NCBI GenBank assembly: GCA_004347685.1
Contig: SLTJ01000033.1
Location: forward strand, 77,527-135,772
Length of the DNA stretch: 58,246 bases
From: Clostridia bacterium
Lineage (GTDB): Bacteria > Bacillota > DSM-521 > Neomoorellales > SLTJ01
Direction: 5' to 3'
Part shown: positions 8,597 to 17,896 of the stretch, in pieces
Layout of the letters: each line of letters opens with the position of its first letter
How positions within the stretch are numbered: position 1 is the stretch's first letter
Made by a program: the position numbers and the translations under genes
The notes under the pieces: generated by a model
The model's database searches: none
What the model saw: only the letters and a program-made list of their open reading frames with translations
Told to the model about the DNA's origin: nothing

Positions 8597-10183
8597 TTAG
8601 CTCTGAAACACCCGGTAATCAAGGTGGGGGAAGATATTGTCCTCGCCCTCAATTTCCGCCAACCAGCCGGCATCCACCGGGCCCCGGCCTAGTTCCTCCC
8701 ACAGGCGGGTGAAACGCCCCAGGTGGGTGATTGTCCTCCTCTTGGCGTAATCCACCATGGTAGCAGTCTTCATGATAAAAGCCCAGTCGCTGCTTTGAGC
8801 CAGGAGCAGCTCTCGGCCCGCCTGGTTGAGGGCGCGGCGGTAAAGGTCGTCGGGCGGAGAGGAAAACCTATTGGCCATTTCGATCATGCGGGCGGCCGCA
8901 TGGTGCAGGTGGCGGTAAATCCAGTCGTTGCTGCCGTCCAGCCAAACATCGTTATAACCGCTATTTCCCCAACTGGACATGCACGGGGTGGCTACCTGAT
9001 TATTAGGGAACATTTCCAAGTAATCGCCTGGCGTGACCAGGCTGAAGGTTTTCTGGTCATAGGCGGTCTTACGGACGACAAACTCCAGCCAGCGTGGACC
9101 CTCGAACCACCAGTGGCCAAATAGCTCGGCATCATAAGGGGCCAGTACCACCGGCGGGCGGTCCATCTGGCTGGCCAGCCACTGGATCTGGTGCTGACGG
9201 TTGAAAATGAAGTTGCCGGCATGAATGGCGGCTTTCTCAGCCGCCCATTCCGGGATGTATGGCTGCTTGAGGTCGGTTTTCCCAGTGATACGGTAGTACT
9301 TGATGCCAGTGTCCACACGGATGCCGTCCGGGTGAATATAGGGCTTAATGTATTCCTCGTCCAGGTCGTAGCCGATGTCCCGGTAGAACTCGCGGTAGTC
9401 GAAATCGCCCGGATAACCCTCTTGGGCACTCCAAACTTGCTTGGAGGATTCCAGATCCCGGCCGAAGGCAGCCACGCCGCTGGGGCAGAGGACCGGGGCG
9501 AAAACGCCGTAACGCGGCCGTGGAGCGGCAAACAGAAGGCCATGGGTATCCAGGAGGAAATACTGCAGTCCGGCTTCACGCAAAATGTAGTCGTCACCCG
9601 GATTATAGCCGCATTCCGGTAACCAGATACCCCTGGGGGCGCGGTGGAATTGCTGCTGGTAGGAATCAACGCCGGTTCTTACCTGGGCTTTCACCACTTC
9701 CCGTTGTAGGCCGATCAAAGGTAGGTACCCGTGGGTGGCCGCGCAGGTGATAATCTCCAGGTAGCCGGCATCCTGCAGTTCTTTCCAGGCAGAGATAAGG
9801 TTATCGTGGTAACGCTCGTGGAACAGGGTGTAAGCCTCGTCAAAAAGGCGCTGGTACATCAGGGCCAGGCGGTGGAACTCAGGCTGGGTGCGGGTGCGTA
9901 CCACCTCCCTGGCCGCCAGTTCCCGCAGTTTATTCAGGTGCTTGAGATAACGTTGCTGCAGGAGCGTGTCCAGGAGCATGGCCAGCAGCGGCGGAGTCAG
10001 AGAAAGGGTTATCCGGTAAGGGACGCCGTCGGCGGCCAGCCGCTGGAAAACTTGAAGTAAGGGGATGTAGGTTTCGGTAACGGCCTCAAAAAGCCAGCGT
10101 TCTTCCAGGTATTTTTCACTTTCGGGATGCCGCACGTAGGGTAAGTGCGCGTGTAATATGAGCGCCAGGTAACCTTGAGCCAT
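8597..10183 (-). CDS. GH57 1,4-alpha-glucan branching enzyme-like (DUF1957)
   Basis: GH57 fold with N-terminal HAHLPYVRHPE, likely nucleophile Glu190 in WLPECGYNPG and likely acid/base Asp351 in APYDAELFGHWWFEG. These match in spacing the two catalytic residues of archaeal GH57 branching enzymes. A C-terminal DUF1957-type helical domain follows. It is 528 aa, normal for the group. It would introduce alpha-1,6 branches into glycogen made by the neighbouring synthases. It overlaps the upstream DUF4912 gene by one base, so the two are translationally linked. Confidence 0.92.
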   Translation of the reverse strand: MAQGYLALILHAHLPYVRHPESEKYLEERWLFEAVTETYIPLLQVFQRLAADGVPYRITLSLTPPLLAMLLDTLLQQRYLKHLNKLRELAAREVVRTRTQPEFHRLALMYQRLFDEAYTLFHERYHDNLISAWKELQDAGYLEIITCAATHGYLPLIGLQREVVKAQVRTGVDSYQQQFHRAPRGIWLPECGYNPGDDYILREAGLQYFLLDTHGLLFAAPRPRYGVFAPVLCPSGVAAFGRDLESSKQVWSAQEGYPGDFDYREFYRDIGYDLDEEYIKPYIHPDGIRVDTGIKYYRITGKTDLKQPYIPEWAAEKAAIHAGNFIFNRQHQIQWLASQMDRPPVVLAPYDAELFGHWWFEGPRWLEFVVRKTAYDQKTFSLVTPGDYLEMFPNNQVATPCMSSWGNSGYNDVWLDGSNDWIYRHLHHAAARMIEMANRFSSPPDDLYRRALNQAGRELLLAQSSDWAFIMKTATMVDYAKRRTITHLGRFTRLWEELGRGPVDAGWLAEIEGEDNIFPHLDYRVFQS

Positions 10184-10866
10184 TATCTCGTTTCCTCCGG
10201 GACCCTAATCATCTGTGGCGAACTGATGCCCAGGCCAAAAGGCCAGTGTCGCGGCGAGGTCCCGGCCAGAGCCTCTTCCGGCTGCCAAACATGCGGCCAT
10301 AAAGCTCCAATGGGTGGCCAGTTTGGGTCAATCACCCGTGAAGGAGCGTTGGCCGGCAACGTCACCGTTTTCGACCTGGCTAAAGTTACAAACCGGCCGT
10401 CGGGTAAGACACGTCCCAGGTCCAGGATGAGCGTGTGGTCAGGCAGTCCCAGATAGAGGTACCAGCTCGTGGCCTGGTCGTTTATGGCCACATCATGGTG
10501 GCCGGCCTGCTCCAGCTCCACATTGCCAGTTATATCATATACCCGGATTACTGGCTGCGACACTTCCCAGACCCCTGGACCGAACTGGTGCGCAAACTCC
10601 TCCTGCTTACCGGCTGTTACCTCCCAGTAAGCATACAGCCACTCCGGGTCCTTGGCCATAGCCACGATCTCATCAGTGTCGTAGCCAGCAGGCAAATCAT
10701 ATTTCTCTCCCGCATCCATGGCCGGCAGAGGCTGAGACTTTCGCATCTCGCCCTTGCGTCTGAGCGGTGCCTGCCGCTGCCAGTAAAAGCAGTAGGCCGC
10801 CCAGATCAACACTGCCGCCATAATAATGCCAATAACTATCCCCATTGCTGGTGACAACACAACCAA
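10183..10866 (-). CDS. DUF4912 protein with N-terminal membrane anchor
   Basis: A 227-aa protein. Residues about 5-30 form one hydrophobic helix (MGIVIGIIMAAVLIWAAY), so it is probably anchored in the membrane. The rest matches DUF4912: DPEWLYAYWEVT, then a beta-rich region ending in a DPNWPPIGALWPH-like tail. DUF4912 proteins often sit beside GH57/DUF1957 genes, as here, and may bind glucans, but no function is established. The start is GTG 10866 with TAGGAG upstream. Confidence 0.85.
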   Translation of the reverse strand: MVVLSPAMGIVIGIIMAAVLIWAAYCFYWQRQAPLRRKGEMRKSQPLPAMDAGEKYDLPAGYDTDEIVAMAKDPEWLYAYWEVTAGKQEEFAHQFGPGVWEVSQPVIRVYDITGNVELEQAGHHDVAINDQATSWYLYLGLPDHTLILDLGRVLPDGRFVTLARSKTVTLPANAPSRVIDPNWPPIGALWPHVWQPEEALAGTSPRHWPFGLGISSPQMIRVPEETR

Positions 10867-11271
10867 CTCCTATTAAGAAATAACTTTGATTAGAACCCGG
10901 ACAAGTTGAACTAACGCTAAGCGCGATCTCTTTCCCACTTTGCATAGATGCTCGGACTTAATAAAGAGCCTAACTCGCTCCTAACATAGTTTTACCCGGC
11001 GGGGAAGAAATAAACCAGGGAGTCGTAGGATGAACAAATGGGCCCTAGCTGGCTGATACGCGAACTTTCGAATTCGGGAAGTTAGTGGGCTGGCCCACTG
11101 ATTTAATGCTAGAAAAAGCCGCTCCATTAATAATCAGTTTCCACAGGTTTAACCAGCACGGAACTTGGCCATTCTAACCACCTCACCCCACCTGGCAAAA
11201 GGGGCAGAGCGCTGCCATTTCCATCCTCTACCAGTGCAACATTAGTGGCTGGGTATCGCGTATTTTTTTTC
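10867..11271. other. Intergenic stretch with one perfect palindrome
   Basis: About 400 bases between the divergent DUF4912 and marR genes. I see no convincing open frame or RNA gene. The one clear structure is a palindrome, AGTGGGC-TG-GCCCACT at 11084-11099. A less regular one centred on CGAATTCG lies near 11069-11076. They could be regulator sites; nothing else supports that. Confidence 0.4.
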
Positions 11272-11319
11272 TTGACTGGGCCAGGCAAGCATGCTAAACT
11301 ATATTTCGTTCCACGAAAT
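11272..11319 (+). promoter_or_regulatory. marR promoter with overlapping operator palindrome
   Basis: The -35 TTGACT is at 11272-11277 and the -10 TAAACT at 11295-11300 with 17 bp between, a strong sigma-A promoter (the -10 is also preceded by TGC). Directly downstream, at 11303-11319, is a perfect inverted repeat ATTTCGT-TCC-ACGAAAT covering the expected transcription start. This is the size and position of a MarR autorepressor site. The ribosome binding site AGGAGG follows at 11323-11328. Confidence 0.85.
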
Positions 11320-11345
11320 TTTTAGGAGGCGAGCCGAACTGGGAG

Positions 11346-11837
11346 ATGAAAAGATTGACCCTCCAGGAAGAAGATAGGTTGAAGGAAATAAGGGACCTGG
11401 AGTATCTTTTGCGCCAGCTTAATTATGCGATGAACCAGAAGACCCGCGCCTACCTGGCTGAATTAGGCCTATCCCTGCCCCGCTTCTGGGTTCTAGCGGC
11501 CCTGGGCCATTGCGGGCCCATGATCATGGGCGACCTGCAGCGGCAGCTCTGTGTGGCCCCCAGCACTCTAACCGGACTGGTGGATGGACTGGAGGCAGCG
11601 GGCCTGGTGCAGCGGGAGCGGGGCGAGGAGGACCGGCGGGTGGTTTACCTGCGCCTGGCCACAGCCGGCGAGGAACAGTTGGCCCGGGTCATGGCCTATA
11701 AAGAGAGCCTGCTGGCCAGGGCGGTTCAGCACTTGGACACCGGAACCGTCCGAGAGGTAAAACAAAGTTTAGCATCCATCTATGAGAGCCTGGAAGAGGA
11801 AATAGCAGTGGGGAGGCCTCCATGTTGCCCGAAGTAG
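11346..11837 (+). CDS. MarR-family transcriptional regulator
   Basis: A 163-aa winged-helix regulator. The helix-turn-helix is in LCVAPSTLTGLVDGLEAAGL and the wing in RERGEEDRRVVYLRL, typical MarR features. It overlaps the following MATE transporter gene by 16 bases, so the two are cotranscribed. It most likely represses its own operon through the palindrome at 11303-11319 and is released by a small ligand, probably a substrate of the transporter. Confidence 0.93.
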   Translation: MKRLTLQEEDRLKEIRDLEYLLRQLNYAMNQKTRAYLAELGLSLPRFWVLAALGHCGPMIMGDLQRQLCVAPSTLTGLVDGLEAAGLVQRERGEEDRRVVYLRLATAGEEQLARVMAYKESLLARAVQHLDTGTVREVKQSLASIYESLEEEIAVGRPPCCPK

Positions 11838-13273
11838 ATATCCAAGCTACGGATATTGATAGAAAGCTTCTGCGCCGCCAGATCTGGAATCTATCCTGGC
11901 CGGCCATCTTGCGCATGGTTTTTATGAATATGGCCAGCCTGGTGGCTTTGGGGCTGGTAGGTACCCTGGGCCCGGAGGCCATTGCCGCCGTCGGCCTGGG
12001 GCAGCGGGTTATTTTTATCGTCATCGGCGTTACCATGGCTCTGACCATCGGCACCACGGCCCTGGTGGCCCATTATACCGGCGCCAAAAACATGGAGGCG
12101 GCCCGTAGGGTTGTTTCTCAGTCCTTGATTGTCGGTGTCTTCGTGGCTGGTGTCTTGGCGATCCTTGGGGACTTGTACGGGGAAAGGACTATTGGTTGGC
12201 TGATGTACGGGAATCCCGACCTGAAGGTTATTGCCATGGGTGGGCAGTATTTGCGCATTATTATCATCTCCCTGCTGCTGGGGCTGCCCATGATGCTGAT
12301 CAATGCCGCCCAGCAGGGTGTTGGAGATATGAAGACGCCCATGTACATGGTTATCGGGATGAATATTATTACCCTGGTAATGGGTTACCTGTTGATCATG
12401 GGGCCGGGTCCCTTTCCGGCCTTGGGCGTGACCGGTGCGGCCCTGGGGGAGGGTATCGCCCGTTCTGTTGGCGGGATAACGGCCTTGTGGCTGGCTTTCA
12501 GCGGCCGGTTTTTTACCCTGAGCATTCGGCCACGGGATCTTTTGCATTTTGATTCCAGCATCATCAAGCGGGTTTTGTTTATCGGTTTGCCCGCGGCTGG
12601 CGAGATGTTCGTCCGCGAGGGCAGCCAGATCGTTTATACTGTTCTCATCGCCACCTTGGGGGCACCGGTTATCGCGGCCAACCAGATTGCCATGGCTGTG
12701 CAATCCATTTCCTTTATGCCCGGTTTCGGTTTTGGTCTGGCTGCCACTACCCTGGTAGGCCAGTCCCTGGGGGCCAGGAAGCCGGCGCTGGCCGAAAGGT
12801 ATGGTTACCAGACCAACTGGTTTGCCGGTATTTTCATGGGCTTGCTCGGGGTGATTTTCTTTTTCTTTGCTGACGGCCTGGCCGGCCTGTTTACCCAGGA
12901 TGCAAGTGTATCCGAACTTGCGGCCATCTGTATTCGCATTCTGGCCTTTGCCCAGGTGCCCTTTTCCATCACCATGGTCCTGAGCGGTGCCTTGCGTGGC
13001 GCCGGCGATACCCGGTACGTCATGTATATCACCGCAGCCGGGGAATGGGGCGTGCGCCTGGTAGTGGCCTACATCCTCGGTTTCCGGCTGGGTCGGGGTC
13101 TGCCCGGCGTGTGGCTGGCTTTCTTTATCAACAGCTTGGCCCTGGCGGGTATGGTCCTGTGGCGTTACCGTTCCGGGCAGTGGAAATATGTGCTAAAGTT
13201 AAGTCCTCAGGGGCCAAATCAGGATCAGGGGCAAAGAGCACTAAGTTCTGAATTACCGCAGGAGACGAGTTAA
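11822..13273 (+). CDS. MATE-family multidrug efflux transporter
   Basis: A 483-aa inner-membrane protein with about 12 hydrophobic helices in two homologous halves. Family motifs include a conserved-type ALGEGIARSVGGI stretch near the middle and SGALRGAGDTRYVM near residue 390, a standard MATE signature. It would export cationic or toxic compounds using an Na+ or H+ gradient. It is translationally coupled to marR (16-base overlap). Confidence 0.93.
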   Translation: MLPEVDIQATDIDRKLLRRQIWNLSWPAILRMVFMNMASLVALGLVGTLGPEAIAAVGLGQRVIFIVIGVTMALTIGTTALVAHYTGAKNMEAARRVVSQSLIVGVFVAGVLAILGDLYGERTIGWLMYGNPDLKVIAMGGQYLRIIIISLLLGLPMMLINAAQQGVGDMKTPMYMVIGMNIITLVMGYLLIMGPGPFPALGVTGAALGEGIARSVGGITALWLAFSGRFFTLSIRPRDLLHFDSSIIKRVLFIGLPAAGEMFVREGSQIVYTVLIATLGAPVIAANQIAMAVQSISFMPGFGFGLAATTLVGQSLGARKPALAERYGYQTNWFAGIFMGLLGVIFFFFADGLAGLFTQDASVSELAAICIRILAFAQVPFSITMVLSGALRGAGDTRYVMYITAAGEWGVRLVVAYILGFRLGRGLPGVWLAFFINSLALAGMVLWRYRSGQWKYVLKLSPQGPNQDQGQRALSSELPQETS

Positions 13274-13280
13274 ATACCAA

Positions 13281-13306
13281 GGCGGTGGTGCTGGTGCGCC
13301 ACCGCC
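13281..13306. terminator. Hairpin between convergent genes, no T-run
   Basis: GGCGGTGG (13281-13288) pairs perfectly with CCACCGCC (13299-13306) around a 10-base loop, in the gap between the stops of the MATE and aconitase genes. It has no U-tract on either strand, so it may be an mRNA 3'-end stabiliser rather than a standard terminator. Confidence 0.5.
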
Positions 13307-13339
13307 GTACCTCCCAGATCCCATCCTTGCCGGGGGGTA

Positions 13340-15283
13340 TTATTTACCCTGCTCTCGAGTGAAGTTCAGCAGCCCGCCGGCTAGGATTATCTTTACCTGT
13401 CTGGAGGAGAGGTCATGCGTCACCCGGATTTGGCCCCCACGGGTCAGATTGTCCACAGCAATCCACCGACCTTGACTTGCAAGGAAGTTCTCCAGTTGCT
13501 GCCTGATGCCCAGCAAGGAAAGCTCGTCCCCCTGCTGCACCAGTTCATAATCTTCGGCCGCAGCAAAGATAAGGGGCAGAATGCCGAAGTTTATCAGGTT
13601 GGCCTTGTGGATACGGGCAAAGGAGAGGGCTAGCACGGCCTTTATCCCCAGGTACATGGGGGCCAGGGCCGCGTGCTCGCGGCTGGAGCCCTGGCCGTAG
13701 TTTTGCCCGCCGACAATAAAGCCGCCGCCTTCGGCCGCGGCGCGGCCCACAAATTCCGGGTCAATGCCGGTGAAGGTATAGCGGGAAATGGCCGGGATAT
13801 TGGAACGCAGCGGCAGGACCTGGCTCCCTCCCGGCAGGATATCGTCGGTAGTGATGTTATCACCCACCTTGAGCAACACCCTGCCTTTCAGGTCAGCCGG
13901 CAGAGGCTCCTTTGCCGGTAGGGGCTTGATGTTGGGGCCGCGCACGATTTCCACCCTTTCCAGCTCGGCTGCCGGCGGGAGGATCATGCGGTCATCCACA
14001 GCAAACTTGACAGGCATTGTCACCTGTGGGCAGGCACCCAGGTCCCGGGGATCGGTCAGCGCGCCTTTTAAGGCAGTGGCGGCCGCCACCTCCGGGCTGG
14101 TCAGGTAGACCTGGGCGTCGGGGGTGCTGCTGCGGCCCTTGAAGTTGCGGTTAAAGGTACGTACCGATACCCCGGCGGAGGGCGGGGCCTGTCCCATACC
14201 GATACATGGCCCGCAGGCGGACTCGACAACGCGGGCCCCAGCAGCAATCAGGTCGGCCAGGGCACCATTTTGGGCCAGCATGTGGAGCACCTGCCTGGAA
14301 CCAGGGGCTATTACGAGGCTGACGTCAGGGTGGACCACCCGGCCCTTGAGGATGGCGGCCACCCGCATCAGGTCCGCGTAGGAGGAGTTGGTGCAACTCC
14401 CGATTACCACTTGCTGTACCGGGACGGGGCCTATCTCCTCTACCGGGGCCACGTTATCCGGGCTGTGGGGCCGGGCCGCCAGGGGGACTAGTTTCCCCAG
14501 GTCAATTTCCAAGACCTCATCACATGCGGCGTCCGGGTCAGGACCCAGCTCCTGCCACACTTCTTCCCGGCCCTGGGCGGCCAGGAAGGCCTGCGTTACC
14601 CGGTCGCTGGGGAAGATAGAGGTGGTGGCCCCGAGTTCGGCTCCCATATTGGTGATGGTAGCCCGCTGTGGGATACTGAGGCCGGCCACGCCCGGCCCGG
14701 TATATTCGATTACCTTTCCCACCCCGCCCTTGACTGTCAGCCGGCGCAAAACTTCCAGGATAACGTCCTTGGCGCTGACCCATGGCGGCAGTTCACCCGT
14801 CAGGTATACCTTTACCACCTGTGGCGCCTGCAGGTAAAAGGGGCCGCCAGCCATGGCCACCGCCACATCCAGGCCCCCGGCGCCAATGGCGATCATGCCT
14901 AGGGCCCCGGCTGTGGGGGTATGGCTATCCGAGCCCAGCAAGGTCTGGCCAGGCACGCCGAAGCGCTCCAGGTGCACCTGGTGACAGATACCGTTGCCGG
15001 GCCGGGAGAAGTAGACTCCATATTTGGCAGCCATGGATTGGAGAAAGCGGTGGTCGTCCGCGTTCTCAAAGCCTGTCTGTAAGGTGTTGTGGTCCACGTA
15101 GCTTACCGAGAGCTTGGTCCTGACCCTGGGAACCCCGATAGCCTCAAACTGGAGGTAGGCCATGGTGCCGGTGGCGTCCTGGGTCAAAGTCTGGTCAATG
15201 CGGATGCCTATCTCTTCCCCGGCTACCGGGTGGCCTGAAACCAGGTGTCCGCACAGGATTTTATAAGTAAGGTTGTTCCCCAA
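13340..15283 (-). CDS. Aconitate hydratase (monomeric, about 640-aa type)
   Basis: Interconverts citrate and isocitrate using a [4Fe-4S] cluster in the cytoplasm. Cluster Cys residues are visible in GSCTNSSYADL and SACGPCIGMGQAP; the swivel domain has GSSREHAALAPMYLG, with the catalytic serine loop. At 647 aa it belongs to the short form of AcnA-type enzymes common in anaerobes, rather than the 900-aa form. The start is TTG 15283 with AGGAGG (complement of 15291-15296) 7 bases upstream; the nearer ATG in that leader is out of frame. It could in principle be a homoaconitase-like enzyme, but no leucine or lysine genes are near. Confidence 0.93.
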   Translation of the reverse strand: MGNNLTYKILCGHLVSGHPVAGEEIGIRIDQTLTQDATGTMAYLQFEAIGVPRVRTKLSVSYVDHNTLQTGFENADDHRFLQSMAAKYGVYFSRPGNGICHQVHLERFGVPGQTLLGSDSHTPTAGALGMIAIGAGGLDVAVAMAGGPFYLQAPQVVKVYLTGELPPWVSAKDVILEVLRRLTVKGGVGKVIEYTGPGVAGLSIPQRATITNMGAELGATTSIFPSDRVTQAFLAAQGREEVWQELGPDPDAACDEVLEIDLGKLVPLAARPHSPDNVAPVEEIGPVPVQQVVIGSCTNSSYADLMRVAAILKGRVVHPDVSLVIAPGSRQVLHMLAQNGALADLIAAGARVVESACGPCIGMGQAPPSAGVSVRTFNRNFKGRSSTPDAQVYLTSPEVAAATALKGALTDPRDLGACPQVTMPVKFAVDDRMILPPAAELERVEIVRGPNIKPLPAKEPLPADLKGRVLLKVGDNITTDDILPGGSQVLPLRSNIPAISRYTFTGIDPEFVGRAAAEGGGFIVGGQNYGQGSSREHAALAPMYLGIKAVLALSFARIHKANLINFGILPLIFAAAEDYELVQQGDELSLLGIRQQLENFLASQGRWIAVDNLTRGGQIRVTHDLSSRQVKIILAGGLLNFTREQGK

Positions 15284-15330
15284 AACATTGCCTCCTTGTG
15301 ATCTGGCGTCAAGCTCGTTTGGCCCGCCGG

Positions 15331-15666
15331 TTAGTCGCTGAGTTTCTCCTTTACATCCTTCTTGGCCTTTTCCACGATCCCTTCAAACTCGGGCCCGGGA
15401 TCGTGGCCCAGCTCCTGCATGCGCTTTTTCGCCCACAGGCCGATGTTGCGGTCGTCGCGGTAGTAGTCCTCAGACATGGGTCTAGAGGTATCAACCTGGC
15501 TCAGGCGGTCCTTCTCCGACACATGATGGGCAAAGCTGGACATGAGGCGCTGCATGTTAGTTCCCCCACAGCGGGGGCAGGTCGGTGAGGTAATCTGGCT
15601 GCCAGGCAAGACAAGGATTTCCACCTTGTTCCGGCAGTCAAGGCAACGGTATTCATAGATCGGCAT
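15331..15666 (-). CDS. FmdB-type zinc-ribbon protein
   Basis: A 111-aa protein starting MPIYEYRCLDC with a second pair CPRCGG, the zinc ribbon of the FmdB/CxxC_CxxC family, then a charged helical tail. The family was named for a putative regulator of formamidase, but its function is unproven. It precedes aconitase by 47 bp on the same strand and may share its transcript. Confidence 0.88.
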   Translation of the reverse strand: MPIYEYRCLDCRNKVEILVLPGSQITSPTCPRCGGTNMQRLMSSFAHHVSEKDRLSQVDTSRPMSEDYYRDDRNIGLWAKKRMQELGHDPGPEFEGIVEKAKKDVKEKLSD

Positions 15667-16036
15667 ATCCTTCCGGCAGGAGCCGTTTCCCTCCCCGTAC
15701 TGTAATATAATAAGTTTAGCAGACAGGTATCCGGCTTACAAGGGGGGCGAAGCAGTTCAGGCCGCCCGCAGCCCGTAGCAGAAAGGACAGAAGTTATCCT
15801 TGCCGGACGCGTGGGCTAATGGTAAAATCAAGACGCTAACCTTGCGGCGGGAACTCCCAGGAACCCCCGGTGCCGCTTACGCTGCGCCTATAGGGCGCTG
15901 ACACTCGTACCAAGGACAATGGGAGCAGAAGTGGGGTGGGTAGCGTAAACTTCAGCGAAAGGCCGGCATCTCCAGTCTCTGCCCCTGGCACCCGGGGCAG
16001 ACCAGGGAAAGGAATACCTACGGAGGCATTGGTTCT
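15667..16036. other. Intergenic region between fmdB-like and DUF503 genes
   Basis: No convincing gene on either strand. A small inverted repeat, CTGCCCC (15979-15985) with GGGGCAG (15994-16000), lies 37 bases before the DUF503 start, and a GGAGG ribosome site precedes that gene. The frame on the minus strand that runs through here into DUF503 is an antisense shadow. Confidence 0.4.
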
Positions 16037-16318
16037 ATGCTGGTAGGCGTCTGCACCATCAGGCTGCACTTGCCCGAGGCCGGATCCCTCAAGGACAAGC
16101 GGCGTGTCATCAAGAGCATGCTCGACCGGATCCACAGCCGCTTTAACGTTTCCATCGCCGAGGTTGAAGACCAGGACGTTTGGCAGGTAGCCACCCTGGG
16201 GGTGGCCGTGGTGAGCAACGGGGAGGCCCACATCCATGAAGTCCTGGCGGCTGTGGTCAATGCGGTGGACGGCTACCGCCAGGTAGAAATGCTGGAGTAC
16301 CAGGTACAAATAGTGTAG
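16037..16318 (+). CDS. DUF503 family protein
   Basis: A 93-aa protein starting MLVGVCTIRLHLPEAGSLK, then DKRRVIKSMLDRI and NVSIAEVEDQDVWQ, characteristic of DUF503, a small ferredoxin-like-fold family often found near rbfA in other bacteria. Its function is unknown. GGAGG at 16022-16026 precedes the ATG with suitable spacing. Confidence 0.9.
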   Translation: MLVGVCTIRLHLPEAGSLKDKRRVIKSMLDRIHSRFNVSIAEVEDQDVWQVATLGVAVVSNGEAHIHEVLAAVVNAVDGYRQVEMLEYQVQIV

Positions 16319-16371
16319 AGGGAGGGATATAATTATCCTGGGTTGTCAGATAGAATGTCGTTTTTAGCCAC

Positions 16372-16400
16372 TTGACGTCCAGCAGCAGATAGATTAGTAT
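16372..16400 (+). promoter_or_regulatory. Predicted sigma-A promoter of the LuxR-type regulator
   Basis: TTGACG at 16372-16377 and TAGTAT at 16395-16400 are separated by 17 bp, about 45 bp upstream of the GTG start at 16445. It reads as a moderately good promoter. Confidence 0.6.
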
Positions 16401-16444
16401 TAATAGTATAAACTGGCGACCATAAGAAAGGGGTTAGAGAGACG

Positions 16445-17896
16445 GTGAAAGAGCTGTCCTCACCTTTACCCACAGCCCTTCCCGATGAGTACCCTACCTT
16501 GCTGATGACTTGTTACCTGAAAACAGCCTTGAAAGTGGGCAGCCGGTTACGCCAGGAGATCGCCAATTTTCTCGAGCGCTCGGTTTGCCAGTGTGGGTTT
16601 GGCGAAGCCATCCTGCTGCTGATGGTGAAAAAGCGGACCGTGATGCGCTGGTGGGTACAGGTTGATCCCAGAAACCAAAACATACATATTCAGGTGGGCG
16701 AGCCGGGGCGAGATGAGCTGTATCAGTACGTACTGCAGGGTTCGGCAGCAAAAGTGGTGTTGCCGCTTATCTCACACCTGGCCGGCCTTGACGGAAAAAC
16801 TGATGTCTGCATTCTGAATTGTGAAGACCAGCGGAAAGCAGAAAAGATGCTGGATAAGGGAATCCCCATTGCCGGCCATATCAGCACCATCCTTAAGGAT
16901 TCGATCATGGAGCGCGGCCAGGATAACAAGCGGCAAAATTGGGAGAAGCTCTCCCTATGGGTGGAAACAGCCCATATGATCAGTTCTGCCCTTAACGTGC
17001 GCCAGATGCTGCACGTAGTTATTCAGTTGGTGGCCGATACCTTTGCCGCCCGTTGCTGCATCTTTATGGTGAACCCCGAGAAGAACACCATTGTCCCTAT
17101 GATCGGTGCCGGGAGTTATGACCTGGAATCACGGCAGAAGTTCCGGTCTCTGGCCGGCCGTGACCTGTTCCCCGCCTTCTGGCAGGCGTACAAAGATAGA
17201 AGGCCGGTGATAGTTACGCCAGAATCGGTGCTGGAATTATACCCGGCCGACGTAGCCGGATTTTACAATTTGAAGGCCGCCGTTGTCGCCCCCATTTTGC
17301 TCAGCAATAAGGTATCCGGTTTCCTACAGGTAGACCGGCAAACGGGGAATTTCCGGGAGGAAGATGCGGAGGTGATTTTCGCCATCGCCAAGGAGATTGC
17401 CGTAGCAGCCGAAAATGCCCGACTGCGGGATGAACTAAATCATACAGAAGCTACTCTGCAGGTACTCCTGAGCAAGGTGGCGACCATGCCTAAGAACACC
17501 TTTTCCGGGGGTGAAGCCCTCCAACTTCTGCAGGCGGCGCTAAACGATATCGAAGCCGTGCAAGCTGAAGAAGAAATCGGGTCCGGTGACCGGAAGGATT
17601 TAAAGGGGATTGACAGCAAAATACGGGCCGCGCTGCAAATCCTCGGGACTGCAAGGGCGGTTGAGGATGTACCGGGGGGCAACGCCGTGCCTGAAGGCCT
17701 GCTGACCCCGAGAGAAATGAAGGTCCTGGCCCTGGTGGCGAGAGGCCTCACTAATAAGGAAGTATCGCTGGAACTGAGCATCTCGAACGATACCGTGAAA
17801 TCCCACCTCCATAGTGTTTACCAAAAACTCGGCGTCAGCAGCCGGTCCCAGGCCATTATGAGGGCCATCCAGATGGGCATAGCCGGCTCAGCTTGA
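16445..17896 (+). CDS. GAF-domain LuxR-family transcriptional regulator
   Basis: A 483-aa regulator. Residues about 1-160 form an N-terminal domain I do not recognise; about 175-325 look like a GAF sensor domain (LSLWVETAHMISSALNVRQ onward); about 330-400 is a linker; the last 65 residues are a LuxR/FixJ helix-turn-helix (LTPREMKVLALVARGLTNKE, then SISNDTVKSHLHSVYQKLGV). The start is GTG 16445. There is no receiver or kinase domain, so it should sense a small ligand or redox state directly. It stands immediately upstream of the mutase operon (gap about 270 bp) and is a candidate regulator of it; that link is inference from position. Confidence 0.87.
   Translation: MKELSSPLPTALPDEYPTLLMTCYLKTALKVGSRLRQEIANFLERSVCQCGFGEAILLLMVKKRTVMRWWVQVDPRNQNIHIQVGEPGRDELYQYVLQGSAAKVVLPLISHLAGLDGKTDVCILNCEDQRKAEKMLDKGIPIAGHISTILKDSIMERGQDNKRQNWEKLSLWVETAHMISSALNVRQMLHVVIQLVADTFAARCCIFMVNPEKNTIVPMIGAGSYDLESRQKFRSLAGRDLFPAFWQAYKDRRPVIVTPESVLELYPADVAGFYNLKAAVVAPILLSNKVSGFLQVDRQTGNFREEDAEVIFAIAKEIAVAAENARLRDELNHTEATLQVLLSKVATMPKNTFSGGEALQLLQAALNDIEAVQAEEEIGSGDRKDLKGIDSKIRAALQILGTARAVEDVPGGNAVPEGLLTPREMKVLALVARGLTNKEVSLELSISNDTVKSHLHSVYQKLGVSSRSQAIMRAIQMGIAGSA

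Noticed and set aside
11891-12703. 270-codon minus-strand frame within the MATE gene
   Set aside because: Antisense shadow: rich in His, Gln, Asn and Asp because it mirrors membrane-helix codons; no ribosome site or family match.
15836-16309. 157-codon minus-strand frame covering the gap before DUF503
   Set aside because: Its first half is antisense to the conserved DUF503 gene and the rest has no family pattern or ribosome site.
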